This document shows, piece after piece, positions 45,413 through 53,305 of a DNA stretch of 64,000 nt. The stretch's first letter is position 1; each line of letters begins with the position of its first letter. A program made the position numbers and the translations under genes. The notes below the pieces were generated by a model, which was not told the DNA's origin, did no database searches, and was given only the letters and a program-made list of their open reading frames with translations. The stretch covers positions 1 to 64,000 of the forward strand of contig JAHJLV010000016.1 in assembly GCA_018821535.1 (NCBI GenBank), given 5' to 3'. The DNA is from Pseudomonadota bacterium. Lineage in GTDB: Bacteria > Desulfobacterota > Desulfobacteria > Desulfobacterales > Desulfobacteraceae.

Positions 45413-45751
45413 ATTGCACTTGCAAATAAATTTATTATCAAACTCTCATTCAGGCCTAATTCTCATCTAATACAGACCCCATATGATCAAACCGTACGAT
45501 AGAAAAAGCCACACCCCGGATAAGCGGGGGCCGGAAAGTCAACGGGTCTTGCGAAACAAAAAGGGATGACGTGGATTGCAGATTAAAACAACCCGCTTAA
45601 GACGGGATATTTTAAAGGGCCATTCACCATCCAGGATAAGAATAAAACACACTGCAGGACGGCCGGACCGCCTATTAAACATGGTGATTTTCATCAGGGG
45701 GTTCTCTGATTGAAAGTCGATTTAAAAATTTTTTATTGATAAGGAAAAAAA
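45413..45751 (+). other. long leader of alkaline phosphatase with foldable RNA segment
   Basis: No gene is visible. The middle can fold: CCAC (45509-45512) with GTGG (45571-45574), next to it GTC (45538-45540) with GAC (45568-45570), inside them a hairpin CCCCG (45514-45518)/CGGGG (45525-45529); further on CCCG (45592-45595)/CGGG (45603-45606). The layout suggests a structured mRNA leader, but I do not match it to a known riboswitch; the AAAGCCAC motif recalls c-di-GMP aptamers only partly. The region also contains CTCTCAT and TTCTCATCTAAT, weakly like Pho boxes but at 17-bp spacing. Confidence 0.45.
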
Positions 45752-47260
45752 ATGAAACTCAGAAAAAGTTTGACTTCTATCGCTTTTGCCTGCTTGATGG
45801 CCTTCATGGCATCGGCCGCATACGCCGCACCACCCAAATATGTTTTTTTCTTCCTGGGTGACGGCATGTCCAGTACACAGATCCAGGCCACCGAAGCCTA
45901 TCTGACGCAGGTCAACGGTGGCAGCGCACAAGAAGCCGCCGACCTGCTCCTGCCACAGAACCGGCTGAACATGAGCAAAATGCCCGTGGCCGGTCTGCAG
46001 ACCACCTTCGACGCCCATGCCCTGATGACTGATTCGGCTTCTTCAGCCACGGCCTTTGCCTGCGGCATCAAGACCCTGAGCGGCGTCATTGGAATGAACG
46101 ATACTAAAGACACCAGCTACAAAAGCGTTGCCCAGCTGGCCAAGGAACAGGGAAAGAAAGTCGGCGTCATCTCCAGTGTGTCCCTGGATCATGCCACCCC
46201 CGCAGCCTACTATGCCAGCGTGCCCTCCCGCGGCAACATGAACGACATCTGCGTCCAGATGGCCAATACGGGCTATGAATTTTTCGGGGGCGGCGGTCTG
46301 GCCAAACCCACAGCGCCGACCGACGTTTGGGCCCTGCTCGCTGCCAACGGCTATGAAGTCCTCAACACCAAAGCGGATATCGAAGATCTTCTGACGAACC
46401 CGCGGGACAAGGTAGTTGCCATCAATCCCGTTCTGCCGGGCTCTGCCGCCATGCCCTATGCCATTGACAAACCCGAGGAGAACCTCTCCCTGGCCGAGAT
46501 AACCAATGTAGCCATCAAGGTTCTTTCCGCCAACGACGGCCATGGCAGGGGATTTTTCCTCATGGTCGAAGGTGGCAAGATTGACTGGGCCGGCCACGCC
46601 AATGATGCCGTTGCCAATATCGGTGACATGATCGATTTTGACAACGCCGTGGGCATGGCCCTGGAATTCTATAGAGCCCATCCCCGGGATACCCTGATCG
46701 TTGTCACCGGCGACCATGAGACCGGCGGTATGACCATCGGCCATGCCACCACCGGCTACAAAGCCTATTATGAGAAACTGCTGGGCCAGACCAAAAGCTA
46801 TGAAAATTTCCAGGCCAATGACTGGGTACCGCACAAAACCCTCATGGCCCCCGGTGTCTGCGGCAGCCACCTTGGTGTCGATAACCTGGCAACTGATAGC
46901 GCCATGATCAATTTGATGCAAACCGTTTTCGGTCTGGACTATTACAGCCTGAACGACTACCAGAAAGAAAAACTCGAAGACGCCTATGACAAATCCATGT
47001 GCGGCACCAACGACAACAGCGGTGCGGAGAACACCTTTCTCTACAGCGGCTATGAACCCATCGTTGTCACCCTCACCCATATCCTGAATGAAAACGCCAG
47101 CATCGGTTGGACTTCCTATTCCCACACCGGGGTTCCGGTGCCGGTCTTTGCCCAAGGCGCGGAAGCCAGGAATTTCTATGGCTTTTATGACAATACGGAC
47201 ATCGCCAAGAAACTTGCCAGAATCATGGGCATTAAACAGACTCTGCCGATTGTGAAATAG
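45752..47260 (+). CDS. alkaline phosphatase (PhoA family)
   Basis: 502 aa, exported. Signal peptide to about residue 25 (FMASAAYAAPP). Metal and catalytic motifs are FFFLGDGMSSTQ, the phosphoserine in MTDSASSATAFACG, SLDHATPAAY, MVEGGKIDWAGHAND, VVTGDHETGGMT, and SYSHTGVPVPVFAQGA, which together ligate two Zn2+ and Mg2+ in the PhoA fold. It releases phosphate from organic monoesters in the periplasm. Its composition is far richer in G+C and C-ending codons than flanking genes. It is first of the repeat-bracketed block. Confidence 0.95.
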   Translation: MKLRKSLTSIAFACLMAFMASAAYAAPPKYVFFFLGDGMSSTQIQATEAYLTQVNGGSAQEAADLLLPQNRLNMSKMPVAGLQTTFDAHALMTDSASSATAFACGIKTLSGVIGMNDTKDTSYKSVAQLAKEQGKKVGVISSVSLDHATPAAYYASVPSRGNMNDICVQMANTGYEFFGGGGLAKPTAPTDVWALLAANGYEVLNTKADIEDLLTNPRDKVVAINPVLPGSAAMPYAIDKPEENLSLAEITNVAIKVLSANDGHGRGFFLMVEGGKIDWAGHANDAVANIGDMIDFDNAVGMALEFYRAHPRDTLIVVTGDHETGGMTIGHATTGYKAYYEKLLGQTKSYENFQANDWVPHKTLMAPGVCGSHLGVDNLATDSAMINLMQTVFGLDYYSLNDYQKEKLEDAYDKSMCGTNDNSGAENTFLYSGYEPIVVTLTHILNENASIGWTSYSHTGVPVPVFAQGAEARNFYGFYDNTDIAKKLARIMGIKQTLPIVK

Positions 47261-47290
47261 TAATCGGAATAGACTCAAATTGGAGGTTTT

Positions 47291-47845
47291 ATGAAAAAAA
47301 TCAGTATTTCACTCATGGGGCTGGCCCTTCTGGCCATCCTCCTTATAGCACCGGCAGCCCAGGCAGCCATGTCGGCGAATATCATTTACAGCGAAACCAA
47401 TCTGGGCTGCGATTGGAAATACGACTTTACGGTTGAAAATACATCCTTGATGACAGATTCTCATCCATACCTGTGGAATGTGGCCTTGACCTTTGAAAAT
47501 TCCGTCAATGTCACCCTGCTGAATACTCCCGCAGACTGGACGGTCGCTACGTATACTTACAGCCCGTTGTACCTCAATGAAACTATTGAAACGGATTATC
47601 TGGAAATGTCTTCCGATTCAATCGCATTCGATGTGCTTCCCGGGGCTTTGCTGGCCATCAGCTTCACCGCCGACTGCCAGCTGGGGGAAATCACCTATGT
47701 TGCTGAATTTTCCGATCACGGGGAATTTGAGGATTGGTCGTCCATTTCCGGAACGGCGGCACCTGTGCCGGTTCCGTCTGCGGTCCTGCTCCTTGGCTTC
47801 GGCCTGATCGGGCTGGCGGGCATCTGCAGGAAAACGGACAGATAA
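47291..47845 (+). CDS. exported protein with VPxSA/PEP-CTERM-like sorting tail
   Basis: 184 aa. Signal peptide ends LIAPAAQAAMS (about residue 27). The middle (about 30-150) is a beta-rich extracellular domain with two Cys. The tail PVPSAVLLLGFGLIGLAGICRKTDR (split here for clarity as a VPSA motif, hydrophobic helix, basic end) is the VPLPA/PEP-CTERM signal recognised by exosortase and linked to exopolysaccharide. Preceded by TTGGAGG. 30 nt after alkaline phosphatase, so probably co-transcribed and ending at a strong terminator. No exosortase gene in the window. Confidence 0.85.
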   Translation: MKKISISLMGLALLAILLIAPAAQAAMSANIIYSETNLGCDWKYDFTVENTSLMTDSHPYLWNVALTFENSVNVTLLNTPADWTVATYTYSPLYLNETIETDYLEMSSDSIAFDVLPGALLAISFTADCQLGEITYVAEFSDHGEFEDWSSISGTAAPVPVPSAVLLLGFGLIGLAGICRKTDR

Positions 47846-47878
47846 TAAACATCTGTTCGATTTTTTAAATCAACCCTA

Positions 47879-47915
47879 ACGGCGCTGCAGGATCTGCGGC
47901 GCCGTTTTATTCGTT
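47879..47915 (+). terminator. strong Rho-independent terminator
   Basis: A 12-bp stem (ACGGCGCTGCAG / CTGCGGCGCCGT with one G-U) around a 3-nt loop at 47879-47905, followed by TTTTATTCGTTTTTT. It lies between the PEP-CTERM-like gene and yibE/F. Confidence 0.85.
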
Positions 47916-47932
47916 TTTTCTGAGGAGAATAA

Positions 47933-49066
47933 ATGTCAACTTCGCGGCGCGACTGGCTTTTTGCCCTGGTAATCATCACCATCTGCATCGGACTGTATTT
48001 TGTCGATCTGGCCGGGATTCCGACCGCACCTTCAGGTCTCCATGCCCGGGGCCGGGTCATTGCCGTGGACAACAGCAACGTACGCACCAATCTCATCGTC
48101 AAGACCGAAAGCCAGTTTTTGACAGTGCGGCTGCTTAACGGCCCCCACCAGGGCCAGGAGCTGACCATCACCAATATGCTCACCGGCAAAATGGAGTTTG
48201 ACGAATTCTATGAGGCCGGGGCCACCGTGCTTGTGGAATACGATATGGCCAAAGGAAAACCGGCCAACGGCCTTGCCCGGGGGCACTATCGCCTGCGGCT
48301 TCAACTTGTTTTAATCGGCCTGTTCGGCCTTCTGCTCATCGGGGTAGCCGGGGTTACGGGCCTTAAGGCCCTGCTCTCCTTTGTATTCACGGCCATGGTT
48401 CTCTGGAAGGTGTTCTTTCCACTGCTCCTCAAGGGATTTGCCCCGCTGCCCACCGGAATGGCCGTGGTGGGTATTTTCACCGCCGTGGTCACATTCTCCG
48501 TTGGCGGGATGAACCGGCGTGGAATAGCCACCTTTGCAGGATCCATGATGGGGGTGTCCCTGACCTGCCTTCTGGCAGTCCTGTTCACCCAGGCTTTTGC
48601 CCTCCACGGCGCAGTCCGTCCTTTTGCCGAAACCCTTCTCTACTCGGGTTATTATGACCTGCAGCTCACCGACATTTTCATTGCCGGCGTTTTCATCGCC
48701 TCCTCCGGGGCCGTCATGGACCTGGCCATGGATATTGCCGCGGCCATGGATGAAATCAAACAGAAAAATCCGGATATCGGATTCAGAGACCATTTACGTT
48801 CCGGCCTCCGGGTGGGCCGGGCCGTCATCGGCACCATGACCACAACCCTGCTCCTGGCCTATTCCAGCAGCCACATCACCATGTTCCTCCTTTTTATGGC
48901 CAAGGGACTTCCCTCGGAAAACATCCTCAATGCCCCCTTTGTGGCTGCCGAAATCCTGAATATCCTTGTGGGCAGCTTCGGGCTCGTCACTGTGGCCCCG
49001 TTTACGGCACTGGTGGCTGGTCTGCTCTACCATTGGAAGCCATCAATGAATAAAGAGCGGCTATAG
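47933..49066 (+). CDS. YibE/F-family membrane protein
   Basis: 377 aa. One N-terminal helix (about 10-28), a soluble extracytoplasmic beta domain (about 40-110) typical of YibE, and about seven helices after residue 120, for example IGLFGLLLIGVAGVTGLKALLSFVFTAMVL (shortened). The conserved FIASSGAVMDLAMDIAAAMDEI lies near 250-272. The family is thought to be a transporter, but the substrate is unknown. Codon use is strongly G/C-ending, as in the phosphatase gene. Ribosome-binding site TGAGGAG; last gene of the island. Confidence 0.88.
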   Translation: MSTSRRDWLFALVIITICIGLYFVDLAGIPTAPSGLHARGRVIAVDNSNVRTNLIVKTESQFLTVRLLNGPHQGQELTITNMLTGKMEFDEFYEAGATVLVEYDMAKGKPANGLARGHYRLRLQLVLIGLFGLLLIGVAGVTGLKALLSFVFTAMVLWKVFFPLLLKGFAPLPTGMAVVGIFTAVVTFSVGGMNRRGIATFAGSMMGVSLTCLLAVLFTQAFALHGAVRPFAETLLYSGYYDLQLTDIFIAGVFIASSGAVMDLAMDIAAAMDEIKQKNPDIGFRDHLRSGLRVGRAVIGTMTTTLLLAYSSSHITMFLLFMAKGLPSENILNAPFVAAEILNILVGSFGLVTVAPFTALVAGLLYHWKPSMNKERL

Positions 49067-49161
49067 ATACTCTGGTTCAAGACCTTTGCTTCATTGAATA
49101 TCAGAATATGGATAACCGGGAATCAGATACTTTTCAAAAAATATGTCTATTTTCAATCTCT

Positions 49162-49235
49162 CCTATCTTTTGGTTATTAAAAGAGTATGGTATATGAAGC
49201 CAGTTGACAGGAAAAATCAAATCAGATGAGGCTGC
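49162..49235 (+). repeat. 74-bp direct repeat, right copy
   Basis: Gapless partner of 45339-45412 (65/74 identical). It ends 1 nt before the ATG of the next gene and contains its GAGG ribosome-binding site, so this copy is the functional 5' region. Confidence 0.9.
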
Positions 49236-49236
49236 C

Positions 49237-49575
49237 ATGGCAAATGTAAATGATGTTGTTTTACTCTACCTTGAAGACAGGCCCGTATCTTTTGCACGGG
49301 TTGAAGATATCAGACCGGATTTCAAAAAAGACTGGTACCAGATTAAATTATTGATGCTGCAGATCCCCATGCAGGTGGTCACCTGGATTTTAAAAGAGGA
49401 ATACATCAACGGGGAGCCATTTAATATGGGGGGCAAAAAAATGAAACTTGAAAAAGTGCTTTGTCCTGCGGATGAAAACCCGGTTGCTGAGCCGGAAACC
49501 AGAACAGATCAAAAAAACACCAATATCATATCCTTTGCAGACCTGAAAAAAAATCATGGCCCCGAATCCGGCTAA
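49237..49575 (+). CDS. small conserved protein, function unknown
   Basis: 112 aa, soluble, no signal. Residues 1-80 form a compact beta/alpha unit (NDVVLLYLEDRPVSFARVEDI, IKLLMLQIPMQVVTWILKEEYI); the C-terminal 30 residues look disordered. I do not recognise the family. The start at 49237 is chosen over TTG at 49204 because GAGG lies just upstream. It overlaps the DUF1848 gene by 20 nt. The left repeat copy has GCATTGCAC where this gene has GCCATGGCA, so that copy has no start. Confidence 0.65.
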   Translation: MANVNDVVLLYLEDRPVSFARVEDIRPDFKKDWYQIKLLMLQIPMQVVTWILKEEYINGEPFNMGGKKMKLEKVLCPADENPVAEPETRTDQKNTNIISFADLKKNHGPESG

Positions 49576-50509
49576 AATATTATCCGCATCCAGACGCACA
49601 GACATCCCGGCCTTTTATCTGGACTGGTTCATGGACCAGATCGACTCAGGGTTTTTTAATATTCAGAACCCTGTCACCCGCACTGTTAAAACGCTTGACC
49701 TTAAAAAAGAAAACATTCATTCCATTGTTTTCTGGTCTAAAAACTATGATGTTTTTATCAACACCCGGGCAGGCGAAAAACTGCAGGATGCGGGCTATCA
49801 TCTGTATTTTAATTTCACCGTCAACAGTGAGTCCGCCCTGCTTGAGCCCAACATTCCGCCACTGAATGAACGGCTGAACCAGTTGCACCTGCTGGCTGAA
49901 AAATTCGGTGCAGATGCTGTTGACTGGCGCTTTGACCCTGTCTGTTTTTATCAAACCCGAATAAATGGCCCCATGCTGGACAATCTGAAGGATTTTGAGA
50001 AAATTGCCCGAACCGCACAAAAAGCGCAGATAAAAAAATGTGTTGTCAGTTTCTGTGACCCCTATGCAAAAATTCAAAAAAGAATCCAGGCGCTGTTTAA
50101 AAAACCGGATCAGACAATACTATTCTCAGATCCTTGCCTTGAACAAAAAAAACAGGTCATTCAACAGCTGAAAGATCATCTTAAAAATTCAGGCATCCAA
50201 TTATATCTGTGTTGCGAAAAACATGTTTTTTCATCTTTTTGTCAGCCCCCTGATGATCAGGGCTCAGGCGTCCTGGAAAATGCCTGTGTGGATGGAAGAA
50301 AACTGAAACTGCTTTACGGCGGGCACCCCGAAACCCGAAGGGATTACGGTCAGCGATCCAAAAAAGGATGTCGCTGTTCAAAATCCATTGATGTGGGATC
50401 GTATAAAGATCATCCCTGCTTTCACAATTGTCTTTTCTGTTATGCAAATCCGGATATGGATTCAAAATTAAAAGAAGTCTCATTATATGAAGAGTCACAT
50501 GAAAATTAA
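49556..50509 (+). CDS. DUF1848 protein, SPL/radical-SAM-like
   Basis: 317 aa. Opening motif ILSASRRTDIPAFYLDWF, then VFWSKNYDVF, DWRFDPVCFY, and a C-terminal Cys cluster in KGCRCSKSIDVG and HPCFHNCLFCYANP. This is the DUF1848 pattern; the terminal CxxxCxxC resembles an iron-sulfur-binding motif, related to spore photoproduct lyase-like proteins. The substrate is not known. It overlaps the upstream small gene and overlaps dusB by 11 nt. Confidence 0.88.
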   Translation: MAPNPAKILSASRRTDIPAFYLDWFMDQIDSGFFNIQNPVTRTVKTLDLKKENIHSIVFWSKNYDVFINTRAGEKLQDAGYHLYFNFTVNSESALLEPNIPPLNERLNQLHLLAEKFGADAVDWRFDPVCFYQTRINGPMLDNLKDFEKIARTAQKAQIKKCVVSFCDPYAKIQKRIQALFKKPDQTILFSDPCLEQKKQVIQQLKDHLKNSGIQLYLCCEKHVFSSFCQPPDDQGSGVLENACVDGRKLKLLYGGHPETRRDYGQRSKKGCRCSKSIDVGSYKDHPCFHNCLFCYANPDMDSKLKEVSLYEESHEN

Positions 50510-51509
50510 AAATCTTGATATTAACGGCCATACATTTCTGGCCCCGCTTGCCGGTGTGACCAACCTGCCATTCAGGCTCCTGGTAAAAGACTGCGGATGC
50601 GCTGTGGTCTGTTCTGAAATGATCAGCGCCAAAGGCATTTTTTATAATTCTGAAAAAACCCTGGATCTGATGGCATCCAAAAATGAAGAAAGACCCCTGT
50701 CCATACAGCTTTTCGGTGCTGATCCAGATACGATGGCAAAAGGGGCTGCATTTGTGGAAAAGCTGGGGGGGGCTGATATCCTTGATATCAATTTCGGGTG
50801 CAGTGTTAAAAAAATAATCAAACAGGGCGCAGGTGTTGCCCTGATGAAGGAGCCTGAACTTGCCAGGGTCCTTTTAAAATCGGTCAGGGCTGCCACACGC
50901 CTTCCTTTGACCATCAAGATCAGATCCGGATGGGATCATACCGGATCCCAGGCCTTGAATATTGCCCGAATCGCCCAGGAATCCGGGGTGGACGCGATTA
51001 TCATGCATCCCAGAACTGCAGCCCAGGGATTTAAGGGCACTGCTGACTGGAATCTGATCAAAAAACTCAAGCAGCAGATCACCATTCCCGTCATTGGGAA
51101 CGGAGATATCAATTGTGTTGAAGATGCAATACAGATGCTGTCCCATACCGGATGCGATGCAATTATGATCGGCCGGGCTGCGATGAAAAACCCCTTTATT
51201 CTTTCCCAGATTGAAGATTATTTAAAAACAGGCAGTTACACAACTCCTTCATATCATGACATATTCAACGCAATGGAAAAACTGACCTGCATGTATATTG
51301 ATCATTTCGGCGAACTGCCTGCCTGCAGAATGCTTCGCAGCAGGCTTTCATGGTTTGTAAAAGGCCTGCCCGGATGCTCCGGGTTCCGGAAAAACCTGTC
51401 CCGGATCAATTCCAAAACCCAGGCCCTGGAAATGATCAGAAAATTCGAGAACAGCATTTCACAAACCCATCAGGGTATAATACCACCGGACCACAAAGCG
51501 GACAATTGA
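50499..51509 (+). CDS. dusB: tRNA-dihydrouridine synthase B
   Basis: 336 aa. TIM-barrel FMN enzyme with the start INGHTFLAPLAGVTNLPFR, catalytic Cys in ILDINFGCSVKKIIKQGAG (about residue 100), MHPRTAAQGF, PVIGNGDI and IMIGRAAMKNPFI. It reduces uridines in the D-loop of tRNA with NADPH. The ATG at 50499 (GAAGAGTCAC upstream) is chosen; one at 50487 is equally possible. It is the second Dus homologue in the window. Confidence 0.92.
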   Translation: MKIKNLDINGHTFLAPLAGVTNLPFRLLVKDCGCAVVCSEMISAKGIFYNSEKTLDLMASKNEERPLSIQLFGADPDTMAKGAAFVEKLGGADILDINFGCSVKKIIKQGAGVALMKEPELARVLLKSVRAATRLPLTIKIRSGWDHTGSQALNIARIAQESGVDAIIMHPRTAAQGFKGTADWNLIKKLKQQITIPVIGNGDINCVEDAIQMLSHTGCDAIMIGRAAMKNPFILSQIEDYLKTGSYTTPSYHDIFNAMEKLTCMYIDHFGELPACRMLRSRLSWFVKGLPGCSGFRKNLSRINSKTQALEMIRKFENSISQTHQGIIPPDHKADN

Positions 51510-51520
51510 ATGCCTCCCGG

Positions 51521-51925
51521 CTACTGCCGATGATAGCTGGCAGTGGTGATTGAGCTGACGCCGCCCCTGGGTGTGAATTCGCCGGATACTTCCATGGTCA
51601 AAGGATTCAGCACCTCAACCAGATCATCCAGAATTTTATTAACCACATGCTCATAAAAGATGCCGACATTCCGGTACTGAAGCAGATAGTATTTGAGGGA
51701 CTTAAGCTCCACAATGGTTTCATCCGGCCGATATCTGATGATGATGCAGCCGTTATCCGGCAACCCGGTCATCGGGCATACCGATGTGTATTCGGGCTGT
51801 TTAATCGTGATATCAATGCTGCGTTTTGATTTATATGCATAGGGAATTGCTTCCAGAACACTGGATGCAATCACACCGGGATCTTCAATTTTATAGTGGA
51901 TGTTATAGGTCTTGTTCTCAATCAT
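51521..51925 (-). CDS. queF: NADPH-dependent 7-cyano-7-deazaguanine reductase
   Basis: 134 aa, the short (type I) QueF. Catalytic Cys in TSVCPMTGLPD forms a thioimide with preQ0 and the following Asp acts as acid; RPDETIVELKSLKYYL and FYEHVVNKIL are further family blocks. It reduces preQ0 to preQ1 in queuosine synthesis. ATG at 51925 is chosen; GTG at 51946 is an alternative. It is convergent with dusB, 11 nt away; the two are both tRNA modification enzymes but not an operon. Confidence 0.93.
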   Translation of the reverse strand: MIENKTYNIHYKIEDPGVIASSVLEAIPYAYKSKRSIDITIKQPEYTSVCPMTGLPDNGCIIIRYRPDETIVELKSLKYYLLQYRNVGIFYEHVVNKILDDLVEVLNPLTMEVSGEFTPRGGVSSITTASYHRQ

Positions 51926-52075
51926 GATGTAACTTTGCTCCTGCACCTTATTTCAAAAAAAATAAAATAATTTAACGCCTATTGGAAAAAAGTTATCATA
52001 AAGAACATCAGGTTTCAAACAAATTAACTGCAAAATCCTTTCTGTCCGGTATTCTTCCGGAAACCAAAAAAAGGC
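51926..52075. other. intergenic region upstream of the recombinase-tail-like gene
   Basis: AT-rich space between the divergent queF and the 52252 gene. Apart from the promoter and inverted repeat listed separately, nothing is seen in it. Confidence 0.4.
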
Positions 52076-52104
52076 TTGACAAAAATCAGGAAAAAGTCAA
52101 TAAA
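52076..52104 (+). promoter_or_regulatory. sigma70-type promoter for the 52252 gene
   Basis: TTGACA at 52076-52081, a 17-bp spacer, and AATAAA at 52099-52104. Start codon at 52252, so the leader would be about 140 nt and would include the inverted repeat at 52125-52158. Confidence 0.5.
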
Positions 52105-52124
52105 TACCAAACTCAAATGTTTAT

Positions 52125-52158
52125 CTAACGAATACCAGATAATCCTAACCTTCGTTAG
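52125..52158. repeat. 8-bp inverted repeat CTAACGAA/TTCGTTAG
   Basis: CTAACGAA at 52125-52132 and TTCGTTAG at 52151-52158 are exact reverse complements 18 nt apart. It lies just downstream of the predicted promoter, so it may be an operator bound by a dimer or a leader hairpin. Confidence 0.55.
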
Positions 52159-52251
52159 AAATCAATGCATTAAAATACAGCAGTACCTTGTCAGATCTGG
52201 ACAACCCATTTTTGGCGATATTAAATAGTCCCAAGGAGGATATAGATATAA

Positions 52252-53019
52252 ATGAACGATTTTTTACAAAGCCTTCGCAACGGCCAGGCTGAAAAACCAA
52301 GAACACCTAAAACACGCAAAAATCATGATAATTCATATCATTACACCAGTGCCCCACGATTCCACTCTTACGGCGGATACCAGAACACAAGAAATCAGCA
52401 ACCGATAAAACGACCGCCTGCTCAGCTCCAGCCCGGAAACCAGCTCCCTGCAGATGAACTCTCGACCACCTCCCTTCTGGCAGAGGCCATTGAAGACCTG
52501 AATGCGCATATTGAAACCCTTGCAAACAACCAGAACTATCTGATTGCCGTTCAGGAAAAAACAGCAGACATGCTTGAAAGACAAGCCATTGCCATTGAAC
52601 GAATTGTGGAACATTTAAATATCGGCACTGAAAACCCGGAACCTGCAAAAAAAACAAAAACACCTAAAAACGCATTCAGACATCACTACATCAGTGCAGA
52701 CAAACCCGCACAGGAAGCTGCACCAGTGGCAGAACCTGTTCAGGAGCCGGTTGAAGAGATTAAACCGGCAAAAGCCGTTATTCGGAAAAGAAAACGGGTC
52801 ATCACCCGAAAACCTGTTGAAACTGTCACAGCAACCCCGGAGGCCGCCACTACGCTTCTTGGCCGTGATGAAATCATGAATATCATTCAAACCATGCGGG
52901 CACAGGGTGCGACCTTTGATCAGGTGGCCAGCCATCTGGTTGATCTGGGACAGCCCACTTTCTCCGGCCGCGGAGAATGGCACGCCCAGACGATCCACAG
53001 ATTATGTAATAAAAAATAA
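52252..53019 (+). CDS. protein of unknown function with recombinase-tail-like C-terminus
   Basis: 255 aa. N-terminal 75 residues are low-complexity, rich in Asn, Gln, Pro and Tyr/His. Residues about 75-125 look like a coiled coil (TSLLAEAIEDLNAHIETLAN). A Pro/Glu/Lys linker follows. The last 50 residues (MRAQGATFDQVASHLVDLGQPTFSG..., shortened) resemble the helix-turn-helix tail of serine recombinases, with GRGEWHAQTIHRLC, but no catalytic domain is present. It may be a DNA-binding or structural protein. Ribosome-binding site AAGGAGG is about 12 nt from the ATG. Followed by a strong terminator. Confidence 0.65.
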   Translation: MNDFLQSLRNGQAEKPRTPKTRKNHDNSYHYTSAPRFHSYGGYQNTRNQQPIKRPPAQLQPGNQLPADELSTTSLLAEAIEDLNAHIETLANNQNYLIAVQEKTADMLERQAIAIERIVEHLNIGTENPEPAKKTKTPKNAFRHHYISADKPAQEAAPVAEPVQEPVEEIKPAKAVIRKRKRVITRKPVETVTATPEAATTLLGRDEIMNIIQTMRAQGATFDQVASHLVDLGQPTFSGRGEWHAQTIHRLCNKK

Positions 53020-53042
53020 ATCCATCCGGATTTACAAATACA

Positions 53043-53087
53043 CCCCGCAGGAAACCCGAACACAGTTTCCTGCGGGGTTTTTATTTT
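53043..53087 (+). terminator. Rho-independent terminator after the 52252 gene
   Basis: CCCCGCAGGAAAC (53043-53055) pairs with GTTTCCTGCGGGG (53065-53077), 13 bp, followed by TTTTTATTTT. Ends the single-gene transcript. Confidence 0.9.
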
Positions 53088-53305
53088 CTGACCTGTCCGT
53101 TTTCTTTACACCCTGAAAAACAAATCCCCTGTTCTTAAGAATATTTGGCACATTCTCCCTTTGTTTAATTTGAAAAGCCCCTATTAAAGGCTACCTTATA
53201 TTTTTTCAGCCATCGGCACAACATTTGCTATTACATTTGATAATCAGAGAAACAGCTAATATGAGAAAATACAATTATGCCGAAAAAACGAACCAAGGAG
53301 GACTC

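Noticed and set aside
45440-45470. Possible Pho box upstream of alkaline phosphatase
   Set aside because: CTCTCAT and TTCTCAT are present, but 17 bp apart instead of 11, so the match is too weak.
45500-45580. c-di-GMP (GEMM-I) riboswitch
   Set aside because: AAAGCCAC is shared with the GEMM core, but the P2 hairpin and the GGGTTGCC end are not found.
46043-47278. 411-codon open frame antisense to alkaline phosphatase
   Set aside because: It arises because the phosphatase gene is G+C-rich with G/C-ending codons, which removes stops in the opposite frame. It has no ribosome-binding site or family match.
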